From Streptomyces sp. R302 (GTDB lineage: Bacteria > Actinomycetota > Actinomycetes > Streptomycetales > Streptomycetaceae): 64,000 nt of DNA. A program made the position numbers and the translations under genes. The notes below the pieces were generated by a model that was not told the DNA's origin, searched no databases, and saw only the letters and a list, made by a program, of their open reading frames with translations. The stretch covers positions 1 through 64,000 of the forward strand of contig NZ_JABBGE010000015.1 in assembly GCF_012927245.1 (NCBI RefSeq), given 5' to 3'. Every line of letters starts with the position of its first letter. Position 1 is the first letter of the stretch. Positions 26,224-34,059 of this stretch are shown here, one piece after another.

Positions 26224-28581
26224 TCAGCCCACGCGGGTCAGCTTCTTGTCGAAACCGGGCTCCACCAGGTCGGACTTCAGCGCCACCGGGGCGCTGATCC
26301 GGCCCGCGCCCTCGCCGATCGAGACGGTGCCGACGACGTCCCCGGCCCTGCCGGAGTGGGGGACGGACTTGCCGCCGTCGGTCAGCTCCACCTCGACCTT
26401 CAGGCCCGGCCAGCCGACGGCCTTGATCTCCTTCGTCGCCACGACGGGGGTCTGCCCGCCGAGCCCGTCGTCGACGTACCCGACGACCTGGCCCTTCTTC
26501 ACGACGGCGGCGGAGGTGACGTCGTCCTGCGCCTTCTTGATCAGCTCGTAGCTGTAGTCGAGCGACAGCTCCAGCTTCTTGTTGAGGGTGGCGGCGTTCT
26601 GCGCGCCCATCACGATGCCCAGGACGCGGTGGATCCTGCCGTCGACGACCGTGTTCGCCGACCAGAGCAGGTTGCCGCCGGCGGGGGTGGAGGAGCCGGT
26701 CTTGATGCCGGTCACACCGGCCTTGAGCAGGAGGCGGCTGTTGTTGTTCTCGATGTAGCCGACGCCTTCGATGGTGGCGTTCGGCATGTCCACGATCTCG
26801 CGGAAGACGTCGAACTTCATGACCGCCTTCGCCAGCTTCAGCTGGTCCTGCGGCGTCGAGATGGTGGAGTCGAGCAGCCCCGACGGGTCCGTGTACCGGG
26901 ACTGGGTCATGCCCAGCTCCTTGGCGGCGGCGTTCATCTTGTCGACGAACGCCTGCTCCGAGCCGGCGTCCCAGCGCGCGAGCAGCCGGGCGACGTTGTT
27001 GGCCGACGGGATCATCAGGAGCTGAAGCAGCTCCTTCTCCGTGTAGACCTGGCCCTTCTTCACCGGCGCCGTCGACTCGTGGGCCGCCTTCGCCTGGTCG
27101 GCGGCCTTCTGGTCGACGGTGATCTCCGGACCCTTCTGCTTCCCCTTGAGCGGGTGGTCGCGGAGGATCACGTACGCGGTCATCGTCTTCGTCACGGACG
27201 CGATCGGGGCCGGCTTCTGCGCCCCGTACGTACCCATGGAGCCGACGCCCTCGACCTCCACCGCGCCCTGCCCCTCACCGGGCCACGGCATCTTCAGCGG
27301 GCCGCCCGCGAAGGTGTACGTCGGCGGCCCGGAGAGCTTCAGGGCGGGCGCCGGCAGCGGGCGGGCCATCTGCACGATCGCGAAGACGATCAGGAGGAGC
27401 AGGACCAGCGGGGTCCAGATCCGGAACCGGCGCAAGGTCGTGCGCCAGGCGTTCGGCGGCGGGGGCGGGGTGTTCGTCAGCTCGGCGAGCAGATCGAGCG
27501 GCGGCAGCGGAGGCAGCGGCTGCTGCCGCGTCCGCTCGGCCTCGGCGAGAGCGGGGGTCGGGGCCGGGGCGGGGGCCGGGGCGGGGGCCTGCGCCTTCGG
27601 CTGGGGCTTGGAGGTGGCGGCGGCCTGAGGCTTCTCGGCCTTCTGCTCGGCCGGAACGTCCGGACGCAGCGGTACGAAGGTGCTCGTCCGCTCGCTGTCG
27701 GAGCCGAGGCCCGGGACGTCGCGCGGCAGCTTGAGCGCGGTCGTCGGCTGGTCCACGACCGGCGGCCGTACGGCCCGGAACATGGTGGTGGGCTGGTCGA
27801 CGGGCCCCTCGGAGGCGACGGGCTTCGCCACGGCGGCCTTCGGCGCCCCGGGCTCCGGGGAGGCGGGCTTGGGCACCTCGGCCTTGGGCGCGTCGGCCTT
27901 GGGCGCGTCGGACGTCGGCGCGTCGGACGTCGGCGCGTCAGGCTTCGGCGCCTCGGGCGCGGCCGGCGCGGGCTTCGACGCCTCGGGCCCGGCGGCCCCG
28001 GAGGTCGCCGGCGCGGACCCGAAGGCCTGGGCCTCCGGCTCCGCGGGCTTCTTGGCGAACCACGACGGCGCCTCCGCCTTCGGCACCCGGGGGGCCGCCC
28101 CGGGGGCCTCCACGGGCTCGTCGGCGGCCTCTGCGGCCCCGGCGACGTCGGCGGCCTCCGAGGGCTCCTCGGCCCCGGACGGCGCGGACGCGGACTCCTC
28201 GGCCTCTGCGGACGCCTCGGCGGCCTCCCCGCCCTTCGACGCCGTGGCGACCCACGCCGCGACGGCCTGCTTCAGACGGTCGCCCTCGGGCGCGGCGGCC
28301 ACATCGGCGTCCGCCTCGGAAGCGGCCTTCGCCTCGGGAGCGGTCTCCGCCTCGGTCTCCGGAATCGATTCCTCAGCCGCGTGGTCCTCCGGGACGCGCG
28401 GCGCCAGGGTCTTGAAGACCGCCGTCGGCTGGTCCACCGGAGCCGGCGCGGGCACCGCGGGCGCCGGGGACTCCGAGGAGGCAACCGTCGACGACACCGA
28501 CGGCGTCCTCCCCTCCGACGACCCCTGCTGCTCCGCCCTGTCGGGGGACTCGCCCGCCACCGTGCCTCCTCCATGCGTCAT
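26224..28581 (-). CDS. dacA: D-alanyl-D-alanine carboxypeptidase with long disordered N-terminus
   Basis: 785 aa. Residues 1-380 are low-complexity Ala/Glu/Pro with repeated segments (VDQPTTxxxxxxP occurs three times), then one membrane helix (WTPLVLLLLIVFAIVQMARP). The peptidase S11 domain (about 410-720) has SVTK, PSANNVARLL and GIKTGSS, the Ser-Lys, SxN and KTG motifs of penicillin-binding D,D-carboxypeptidases. It trims the terminal D-Ala from peptidoglycan outside the membrane. The intracellular tail is unusual in size and may bind partners or be phosphorylated. Next gene on the same strand is 150 bp away. Confidence 0.9.
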   Translation of the reverse strand: MTHGGGTVAGESPDRAEQQGSSEGRTPSVSSTVASSESPAPAVPAPAPVDQPTAVFKTLAPRVPEDHAAEESIPETEAETAPEAKAASEADADVAAAPEGDRLKQAVAAWVATASKGGEAAEASAEAEESASAPSGAEEPSEAADVAGAAEAADEPVEAPGAAPRVPKAEAPSWFAKKPAEPEAQAFGSAPATSGAAGPEASKPAPAAPEAPKPDAPTSDAPTSDAPKADAPKAEVPKPASPEPGAPKAAVAKPVASEGPVDQPTTMFRAVRPPVVDQPTTALKLPRDVPGLGSDSERTSTFVPLRPDVPAEQKAEKPQAAATSKPQPKAQAPAPAPAPAPTPALAEAERTRQQPLPPLPPLDLLAELTNTPPPPPNAWRTTLRRFRIWTPLVLLLLIVFAIVQMARPLPAPALKLSGPPTYTFAGGPLKMPWPGEGQGAVEVEGVGSMGTYGAQKPAPIASVTKTMTAYVILRDHPLKGKQKGPEITVDQKAADQAKAAHESTAPVKKGQVYTEKELLQLLMIPSANNVARLLARWDAGSEQAFVDKMNAAAKELGMTQSRYTDPSGLLDSTISTPQDQLKLAKAVMKFDVFREIVDMPNATIEGVGYIENNNSRLLLKAGVTGIKTGSSTPAGGNLLWSANTVVDGRIHRVLGIVMGAQNAATLNKKLELSLDYSYELIKKAQDDVTSAAVVKKGQVVGYVDDGLGGQTPVVATKEIKAVGWPGLKVEVELTDGGKSVPHSGRAGDVVGTVSIGEGAGRISAPVALKSDLVEPGFDKKLTRVG

Positions 28582-28743
28582 GCGTACGTCCGAACCGTCT
28601 ACCAGTGTCCTGTGTGAACCCCTTGGCTCCCGTGCTAGACGAGAACGACATACCTACCGGTTCCCGGACGAACCACACAGGCACTCTCGACAGATGAATG
28701 TGAGAGGGGTCACCCTGTCATTCATCCACGCGGGGAGGCATGG

Positions 28744-29442
28744 ATGGGCAGGAGCCGCAGAACCATTCCGGAGGAGCTTCTGCTGCTCGCTCTGGACCCG
28801 ACCACGGGTACCACAGCGCAGCCGCAGTCGCTCGATCTGGGCCTGGCCGGAGCACAGCTAGTAGAGCTGGCCCTGGCAGGACGGATAGCCCCTGACGGGG
28901 ATCGTATCGCCGTGGTGATGCCACGGCCGACCGGAGATCCGACTCTGGACTCCGCACTGGAACTGCTGCGCAGGCGCGGCAGTCCGGTCCGGGCCGTCCA
29001 CTGGATCGGCGGACCCCGACTGGGGCTCCGCCAGACGTATCTCTCGCATCTGGAGCGATGCGGCATGGTGCATGCCGTGGAGGGCCAGATGTGCGGGGTG
29101 CTGCCGACGACTCGCTACCAGGCGACGGACACGGCGATCAGCCGGGAGATCAGGGCCCGGCTGGACAGTGCGATCCGCACCGGGGTACCCCCGGACCCGC
29201 GGACCGCGGCGCTCGCCGCACTGGCCCACGCGGTCGGTCTCGGCAAGCACCTGTACCCCGGCAACGAAGGACGGTCGTCGCGGTCCCGGCTGCGCGACCT
29301 GATCCGGCACGACCCCATGGGCGGTCTCGTGGCGCACGCCGTGATGGACGTCCAGAACGGCGCGGCCGCACAGCCGCGCCGGAGCGGTCAGGGCGTACCC
29401 GCCCAGCCGCGCGGCAGCATGGCCCGCGCCGCCGCCCACTGA
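28744..29442 (+). CDS. GPP34 (GOLPH3)-family protein
   Basis: 232 aa. The opening RTIPEELLLLALDPTTGT and LDLGLAGAQLVELALAGRI are GPP34 hallmarks, with a central GLRQTYLSHLERCGMVHA and AALAALAHAVGLGKHLY later. The C-terminal 30 residues are low-complexity. Eukaryotic relatives bind phosphatidylinositol-4-phosphate; in Streptomyces many paralogues exist with unknown function, perhaps membrane association. GGGGAGG lies 5 nt before the ATG. It is divergent from the carboxypeptidase gene. Confidence 0.85.
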   Translation: MGRSRRTIPEELLLLALDPTTGTTAQPQSLDLGLAGAQLVELALAGRIAPDGDRIAVVMPRPTGDPTLDSALELLRRRGSPVRAVHWIGGPRLGLRQTYLSHLERCGMVHAVEGQMCGVLPTTRYQATDTAISREIRARLDSAIRTGVPPDPRTAALAALAHAVGLGKHLYPGNEGRSSRSRLRDLIRHDPMGGLVAHAVMDVQNGAAAQPRRSGQGVPAQPRGSMARAAAH

Positions 29443-29670
29443 CGGCGCGCGCACGGCCGGGCTCGCGAACAGCTCACGCACCACCGCACCAAACCCCCTT
29501 CCGGGAGCCGCACCAGGTGTGCGGGGCGCCTCCGGGCGTCCCGCACATCGGTGTCCCCGGCCCCGGGTTGTCGGGGTTTCCCAGCGCACCCGGCACCTTT
29601 GGTGGCAGTCTGCCAAGCAGTAGATACTCACAGCTACGCATCGCAGACAGCAGCCGGAGGTGCAGTTTCC

Positions 29671-30531
29671 GTGGCGTCCAGTGTCAACCCCACCGTCAGG
29701 CGACGCCGATTGGGGCAGGAGCTGCGCAAGCTCCGCGAGGGCAAGGGCATGACGGCCGAGCAGGTCGCCGAGCGCCTCCTCGTCTCCCAGTCCAAGATCA
29801 GCCGGCTCGAGAACGGCCGCCGCTCCATCAGCCAGCGCGACGTGCGCGACCTGTGCGGGGTGTACGAGGTCGAGGACGAGGCGATGGTCAACTCCCTCAT
29901 GCAGATGGCCAAGGACTCGCGGCAGCAGGGCTGGTGGCACGCCTTCGGCGACATCCCGTACAGCGTCTACATCGGTCTGGAGACGGACGCGCAGAGCCTG
30001 CGCGTCTACGAGCCGCAGATCATCCCGGGACTGCTGCAGACCCGCGCGTACGCCACCGCCGTCATCTCCGGCGCGCTGCCCGAGTCGACGGCGGCCGACA
30101 TCGAGAAGCGGACCAACGTCCGCACCCGCCGCCAGGAGCGGATCCGCGACGAGGAGGGCCCGCTGCGGCTCTGGGCGGTCATCGACGAGGCCGCGCTGCG
30201 CCGGATCGTCGGCAGCCGGCAGGTGATGGCCGAGCAGCTGGAGCACCTCGTCGAGCAGTCGTACCTGCCGCACGTGACGGTGCAGGTGCTGCCCTTCGAC
30301 ACGGGCGCGCACCCCGGCATCAGCGGCCAGTACTCGATCCTGGAGTTCCCGGACGCCTCCGACTCCAGCGTCGTCTACATCGAGGGCGTGACGAGCGACC
30401 TGTACCTGGAGAAGGGGCCGGACGTCGCGAAGTACAGCTACATGTACGAGCACCTGCGGGCGCAGGCGCTCGGCGTGGAGCAGACGCGGGAGTTCGTGGC
30501 CGGCATCGCGAAGCGGTACGCGGAGGGCTGA
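29671..30531 (+). CDS. XRE-family regulator with DUF5753-type C-terminal domain
   Basis: 286 aa from GTG 29671, with CCGGAGG about 10 nt upstream. The N-terminal helix-turn-helix reads LGQELRKLREGKGMTAEQVAERLLVSQSKISRLENGRRSISQRDV. The C-terminal domain (about 95-280: YEPQIIPGLLQTRAYA, TVQVLPFDTGAHPGISGQYSILEF, DLYLEKGPDV) is that of the Streptomyces WhiJ/AbaA-like regulators. Such proteins are usually paired with a DUF397 protein, as here (30816-31016), and affect development or antibiotic production. The two genes are 284 bp apart. Confidence 0.9.
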   Translation: MASSVNPTVRRRRLGQELRKLREGKGMTAEQVAERLLVSQSKISRLENGRRSISQRDVRDLCGVYEVEDEAMVNSLMQMAKDSRQQGWWHAFGDIPYSVYIGLETDAQSLRVYEPQIIPGLLQTRAYATAVISGALPESTAADIEKRTNVRTRRQERIRDEEGPLRLWAVIDEAALRRIVGSRQVMAEQLEHLVEQSYLPHVTVQVLPFDTGAHPGISGQYSILEFPDASDSSVVYIEGVTSDLYLEKGPDVAKYSYMYEHLRAQALGVEQTREFVAGIAKRYAEG

Positions 30532-30815
30532 GCGGGCCGGAGGCCGCGGCTCGGGCAGGCCGGAAACGGCCGTCAGGCGCCGACGGATGCGACGGATCCG
30601 GTACGTCCCGCGGGCCTGACAGGTCCGAACCAGAGGGGGGCGGGCACGGTACACCCGTGACTCGGCCCGACGGAAGCCTGGTTGGAATATGCCACCCGGT
30701 CGTGTGAACGCCGGTCCCGCCGCTCGGGACCGGCGAGTAGCGTCGATCAGGCCGGTGGAGACCACGCCGGCATCGACTCTCACGCCCCTCGGGCAGAACC
30801 GGAGCTGAGCACATC

Positions 30816-31016
30816 ATGGCCATCATCCAGGGTGCCACCGACAACTGGACCAAGTCCTCCTACTCCGGCGGCAACGGCGCCTGCGTCGAGGTGAAGTCGC
30901 CGGCCGTCGCCGCGATCGCCGTCCGCGACTCGAAGGCCCCCGAGGGTCCGTCCCTCTCTTTCGGACCGGGCTCGTGGAACGCCTTCGTCGGCCAGGTGAG
31001 CGACGGGGCCCTCTGA
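30816..31016 (+). CDS. DUF397 protein, partner of the XRE regulator
   Basis: 66 aa: NWTKSSYSGGNGACVEV, then AIAVRDSKAPEGPSLSFGPGSWNAFVGQV. This is a complete DUF397 domain. DUF397 proteins often bind or antagonise the neighbouring XRE regulator, and some pairs behave as toxin-antitoxin systems. GGAG is 12-13 nt upstream of the ATG. Its role with the 29671 gene is inferred from that known pairing. Confidence 0.9.
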   Translation: MAIIQGATDNWTKSSYSGGNGACVEVKSPAVAAIAVRDSKAPEGPSLSFGPGSWNAFVGQVSDGAL

Positions 31017-31113
31017 GTCCCGCAGCACCGCGCGCAGTACCCGCAGAGCGCCCTCTCGTCCGGTCCGCCGTCCTGGCCGAGAGGGCACGCTCATGTCCGG
31101 GTCCGGAAGCCCG

Positions 31114-31941
31114 TCACCTCAGCAGGTCCACGTACCGGTCCGTCCCCGGCACGGTCGGGACGAACGGCGCCACCAGCTCCACCCTCCCGCCGTCACCGGC
31201 GAGCTCGCCCAGGTCGGCGAAGTGCTCGCTCCAGCAGTCGCGCGGGTCCCGCTCCAGGAACCAGAGCAGGGTGAGTCGGGTGTCGACGCCCTCCACCTGC
31301 TTCACGTACGTCATGCGGTCGCCGGGCAGCGGCGTCGGACGGAAGACCGTCACCATCGCCGCGGGCGAACCCGCGAGCCGGCGCGGGAGTTCGCGGGCGG
31401 CGAGCCGTTCGAGGAGGGCCGCGCGCTCCTCGGCTCCCGCGCAGTCCACGACCTGGAGGACGAGCCCCGCGTAGGGGTGGTCGAGGGCGTGGACGTCGCG
31501 CGGGCCGGCCGCCCCGTCGCGGTACACCGTCGCCGCGTGGTCCTGGAAGGACGTGAAGACGTGGGTGCGGGCGTGGTGGACGCGGGCGTCGCGGTCGAGC
31601 CGCTTGTTGATGGCGACCGTCCACTTCATGTGCTCGTCGTAGCGGCCGTCGGTGATCCAGTACGTGGAGAGGTAGCAGCCCGCCGTGACCGGCTGCGCGA
31701 CGGCGGACTCCTCGGGCGTCCGCAGCTCCTGGAGGTCGCGGGTGGCGACCCAGCGGCGGCCCGCGAACATCCAGGGCATCGCCATCGCGCCGGCGTAGTA
31801 GTGGTCGTCCTCGTACCAGCGGTTGTACGCGTACTCGTGCCCCGGGTGCGGCTCCACCATGGTGATCAGCGCATGCCCGGCCCGCACCCCGTACGGCCCC
31901 CGCGCCGCCAGCTCTCCATAGACCTCGACGTCACTCGCCAC
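31114..31941 (-). CDS. Hypothetical protein, dimeric alpha/beta-barrel-like
   Basis: 275 aa; GTG 31941 is chosen because GGGAG lies 6 nt upstream, although ATG 31962 is in frame. The region ALITMVEPHPGHEYAYNRWYEDDHYYAGAMAMPWMFAGRRW resembles EthD-like or ferredoxin-fold small enzymes, and a second similar segment (GLVLQVVDCAGAEERAALLERL) occurs later. It shares a divergent promoter with the SDR gene, centred on an operator at 31980-31994. Presumably it belongs to the same catabolic regulon; no reaction can be assigned. Confidence 0.65.
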   Translation of the reverse strand: MASDVEVYGELAARGPYGVRAGHALITMVEPHPGHEYAYNRWYEDDHYYAGAMAMPWMFAGRRWVATRDLQELRTPEESAVAQPVTAGCYLSTYWITDGRYDEHMKWTVAINKRLDRDARVHHARTHVFTSFQDHAATVYRDGAAGPRDVHALDHPYAGLVLQVVDCAGAEERAALLERLAARELPRRLAGSPAAMVTVFRPTPLPGDRMTYVKQVEGVDTRLTLLWFLERDPRDCWSEHFADLGELAGDGGRVELVAPFVPTVPGTDRYVDLLR

Positions 31942-31979
31942 CACCGTCTCCCTTCCCACCACGGTTCAGGGCCCCTACT

Positions 31980-31994
31980 CTGACGCACCGTCAG
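31980..31994. promoter_or_regulatory. CTGACG-N3-CGTCAG operator, site A
   Basis: CTGACGCACCGTCAG is a perfect palindrome with 3-bp centre. It lies 38 bp from the 31941 start and 30 bp from the SDR start, so one bound protein could control both. Matches four other sites in the window. Confidence 0.85.
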
Positions 31995-32024
31995 ATGACT
32001 TCACCAGAGGCGGGAGGCACCCGG

Positions 32025-32813
32025 ATGCCGCTGCTCCAGGGAAAGACGGTCGTCGTGTCGGGCGTCGGGACCGGTCTCGGCCACCGGGTCGCGGAGGCGG
32101 TGGTACGCGACGGGGGCAACGCGGTGCTCGGCGCGCGGACCGAGGCGAACCTCGTCAGGACCGCGACCGCGATCGACCCGGCCGGCGGGCACACCGCGCA
32201 CCGGGCGACCGACATCACCGACGAGGCGCAGTGCGAGGCGCTCGCCGCGCTCGCCGTCGAACGGTTCGGCGGCATCGACGCGGTCGTGCACGTCGCCGCC
32301 TGGGACTCGTACTTCGGCGGCCTCGCCGACGCGGACTTCGCGACCTGGCAGGGCGTCCTCGACGTCAACCTCCTCGGAACGCTGCGGATGACCCGGGCGT
32401 GCCTGCCCGCGCTGCGGGCGGGCGGGGGCGGCTCGGTCGTCTTCATCGGCACGCAGTCGGCCGTCGCCGCGCCGACGCAGGTCCAGCAGGCGGCGTACGC
32501 GGCGTCCAAAGGCGCCCTGACCTCGGCGATGTACTCGCTGGCGCGCGAGCTGGGCCCGGACCGGATCCGGGTCAACACGGTGCTGCCCGGGTGGATGTGG
32601 GGGCCGCCGGTCGAGGCGTTCGTCCGCTACACGGCGGCGACGGAGTCGGTCGCGGAGACCGAGGTCCTGACCCGCCTGACCTCCCGCATGGCCCTCCCGG
32701 ACCTGGCCACGGACACCGACGTCGCCCACGCGGTCGCCTTCCTCGCCTCCCCCCGCTCCCGCGCCATCACCGGCCAGTCCCTCCTGGTCAACGCCGGCGA
32801 ACTCATGCGCTGA
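32025..32813 (+). CDS. Short-chain dehydrogenase/reductase (SDR)
   Basis: 262 aa from ATG 32025, chosen for GGGAGG 7 nt upstream over an ATG at 31995 lying right against the operator. It has the NAD(P) motif VSGVGTGLGHRVA, the structural NVL/VNLLGT segment, and catalytic Ser (FIGTQSAVA), Tyr and Lys (AYAASKGALTSAM). Cytoplasmic oxidoreductase of unknown substrate. It shares the site-A operator with 31114-31941 and is part of the proposed CTGACG regulon. Confidence 0.9.
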   Translation: MPLLQGKTVVVSGVGTGLGHRVAEAVVRDGGNAVLGARTEANLVRTATAIDPAGGHTAHRATDITDEAQCEALAALAVERFGGIDAVVHVAAWDSYFGGLADADFATWQGVLDVNLLGTLRMTRACLPALRAGGGGSVVFIGTQSAVAAPTQVQQAAYAASKGALTSAMYSLARELGPDRIRVNTVLPGWMWGPPVEAFVRYTAATESVAETEVLTRLTSRMALPDLATDTDVAHAVAFLASPRSRAITGQSLLVNAGELMR

Positions 32814-32823
32814 CCCCCGCCGT

Positions 32824-33918
32824 TCACGGCGTCGGGTAGCGGGTGTGCCAGGTGGGGGTGTGGAGGGTGGGGGACTGGGTGAGTTCCATGGCGAAGTCGT
32901 CGGCGAGTTCGAGGATCGTGCCGCGGCCTTCCACCGCCGCCAGCCACGCCGGCGGCAACGCCGTCTCCCCGTGCTGCGCACCGAGCAGCGCCCCGGCGAC
33001 TGCCCCCGTGACCGCCGACGGCCCGTCGTGGTTGACCGCCAGCCGCAGCCCGTGCCGGACGTCCTCGCCGACGAGCGCGCAGTAGACGGCCGCCGCCAGC
33101 TGCCCCTCCGCCCGGTCCTCGTCCGCGCCGAGGGCGGTGACGCGGTCCGCGTCCGGGACGCCCTCGCGGACCGCCGCCAGGGCGCGCGTCAGCGCCTCCG
33201 TCACCGGCTCGTGGCCGGGGCGCGCGGCCAGCAGGCCCAGGGCCGTAGCGGCGGCGGCTTCGACGGAGGCGCCGCGGGCCACGCCGTGGACGGTGACGGC
33301 GAGCGCGCCGGCCGCGAGCGTCGCGGCCGGCGCGCCGTGCGTCTGGGCGGCGCACTCGACGGCCAGCTGGCAGACGAGCTGCGGCTCCCAGCCGACGAGC
33401 AGCCCGATGGCCGCGGAGCGGGCGAGGGCCCCGGAGTCGCCGGCGTCGGGGTTCTTGGGCCGGTCGAGGGTGCCGAGGCGTTCGTCGGCGAGGCCGCTGA
33501 GGCAGGCGCGGGACGCGTCGCGGCGGGCGTACAGCCACTCCTGGCGGCCGAGCCAGCCGTTGTCGCGGCGCCGTTCGTCGGGCCCCCAGTCGCGCTGGGT
33601 GGCCGCCCAGCGCAGATGGGCGCGGTGGATCTCGGTGGGCGGGTGCCAGACGCCGCCGTCGCGCCGGACGTGCGCGCGGATGAGGCCGTCGACGGTGAAG
33701 AGGCTCATCTGGGTGGCGGCGGTGACGGGCAGGGTGCCGTCGGGCGGCTCGGCGAGGCCCGCCTCGCCGTGCGCCGTACGGATCTCCTTGAGCGTCCGCG
33801 TGTGGACGCCCGCCCCGAGCGCGTCGCCGACGGCCGCGCCGAGCAGGCATCCGCGGACGCGCGCACGGAAGTCCTGTTGTTCGGTGCGGCCCCACACGGC
33901 CGCGGCAGTGGTGGTCAC
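32824..33918 (-). CDS. ADP-ribosylglycohydrolase-like protein with altered metal site
   Basis: 364 aa. The fold is clear: FRARVRGCLLGAAVGDALGAGV at the start and VTGAVAGALLGAQHG near the end. However, the usual metal-binding TDDTQM reads TAATQM, and the usual DGDSDSTG reads DGPSAVTG, so most aspartates that bind the two magnesium ions are missing. The enzyme family removes ADP-ribose from proteins; this member is probably inactive or binds rather than cuts. It ends a few bases from the SDR gene, on the other strand. Confidence 0.82.
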   Translation of the reverse strand: MTTTAAAVWGRTEQQDFRARVRGCLLGAAVGDALGAGVHTRTLKEIRTAHGEAGLAEPPDGTLPVTAATQMSLFTVDGLIRAHVRRDGGVWHPPTEIHRAHLRWAATQRDWGPDERRRDNGWLGRQEWLYARRDASRACLSGLADERLGTLDRPKNPDAGDSGALARSAAIGLLVGWEPQLVCQLAVECAAQTHGAPAATLAAGALAVTVHGVARGASVEAAAATALGLLAARPGHEPVTEALTRALAAVREGVPDADRVTALGADEDRAEGQLAAAVYCALVGEDVRHGLRLAVNHDGPSAVTGAVAGALLGAQHGETALPPAWLAAVEGRGTILELADDFAMELTQSPTLHTPTWHTRYPTP

Positions 33919-34059
33919 GACGTGCCCTCCCCGTCCGAGGTCCTGCTCTCTCGCCGTTCTGGCACCGGTCTGCCCAGCACTCTAATCGACGGGGTGTGTC
34001 CGTTCGGGGGTCGATTCCTTATGTGATCGGACGCCCTTCAGGCCGCTTTTGACCACAGT

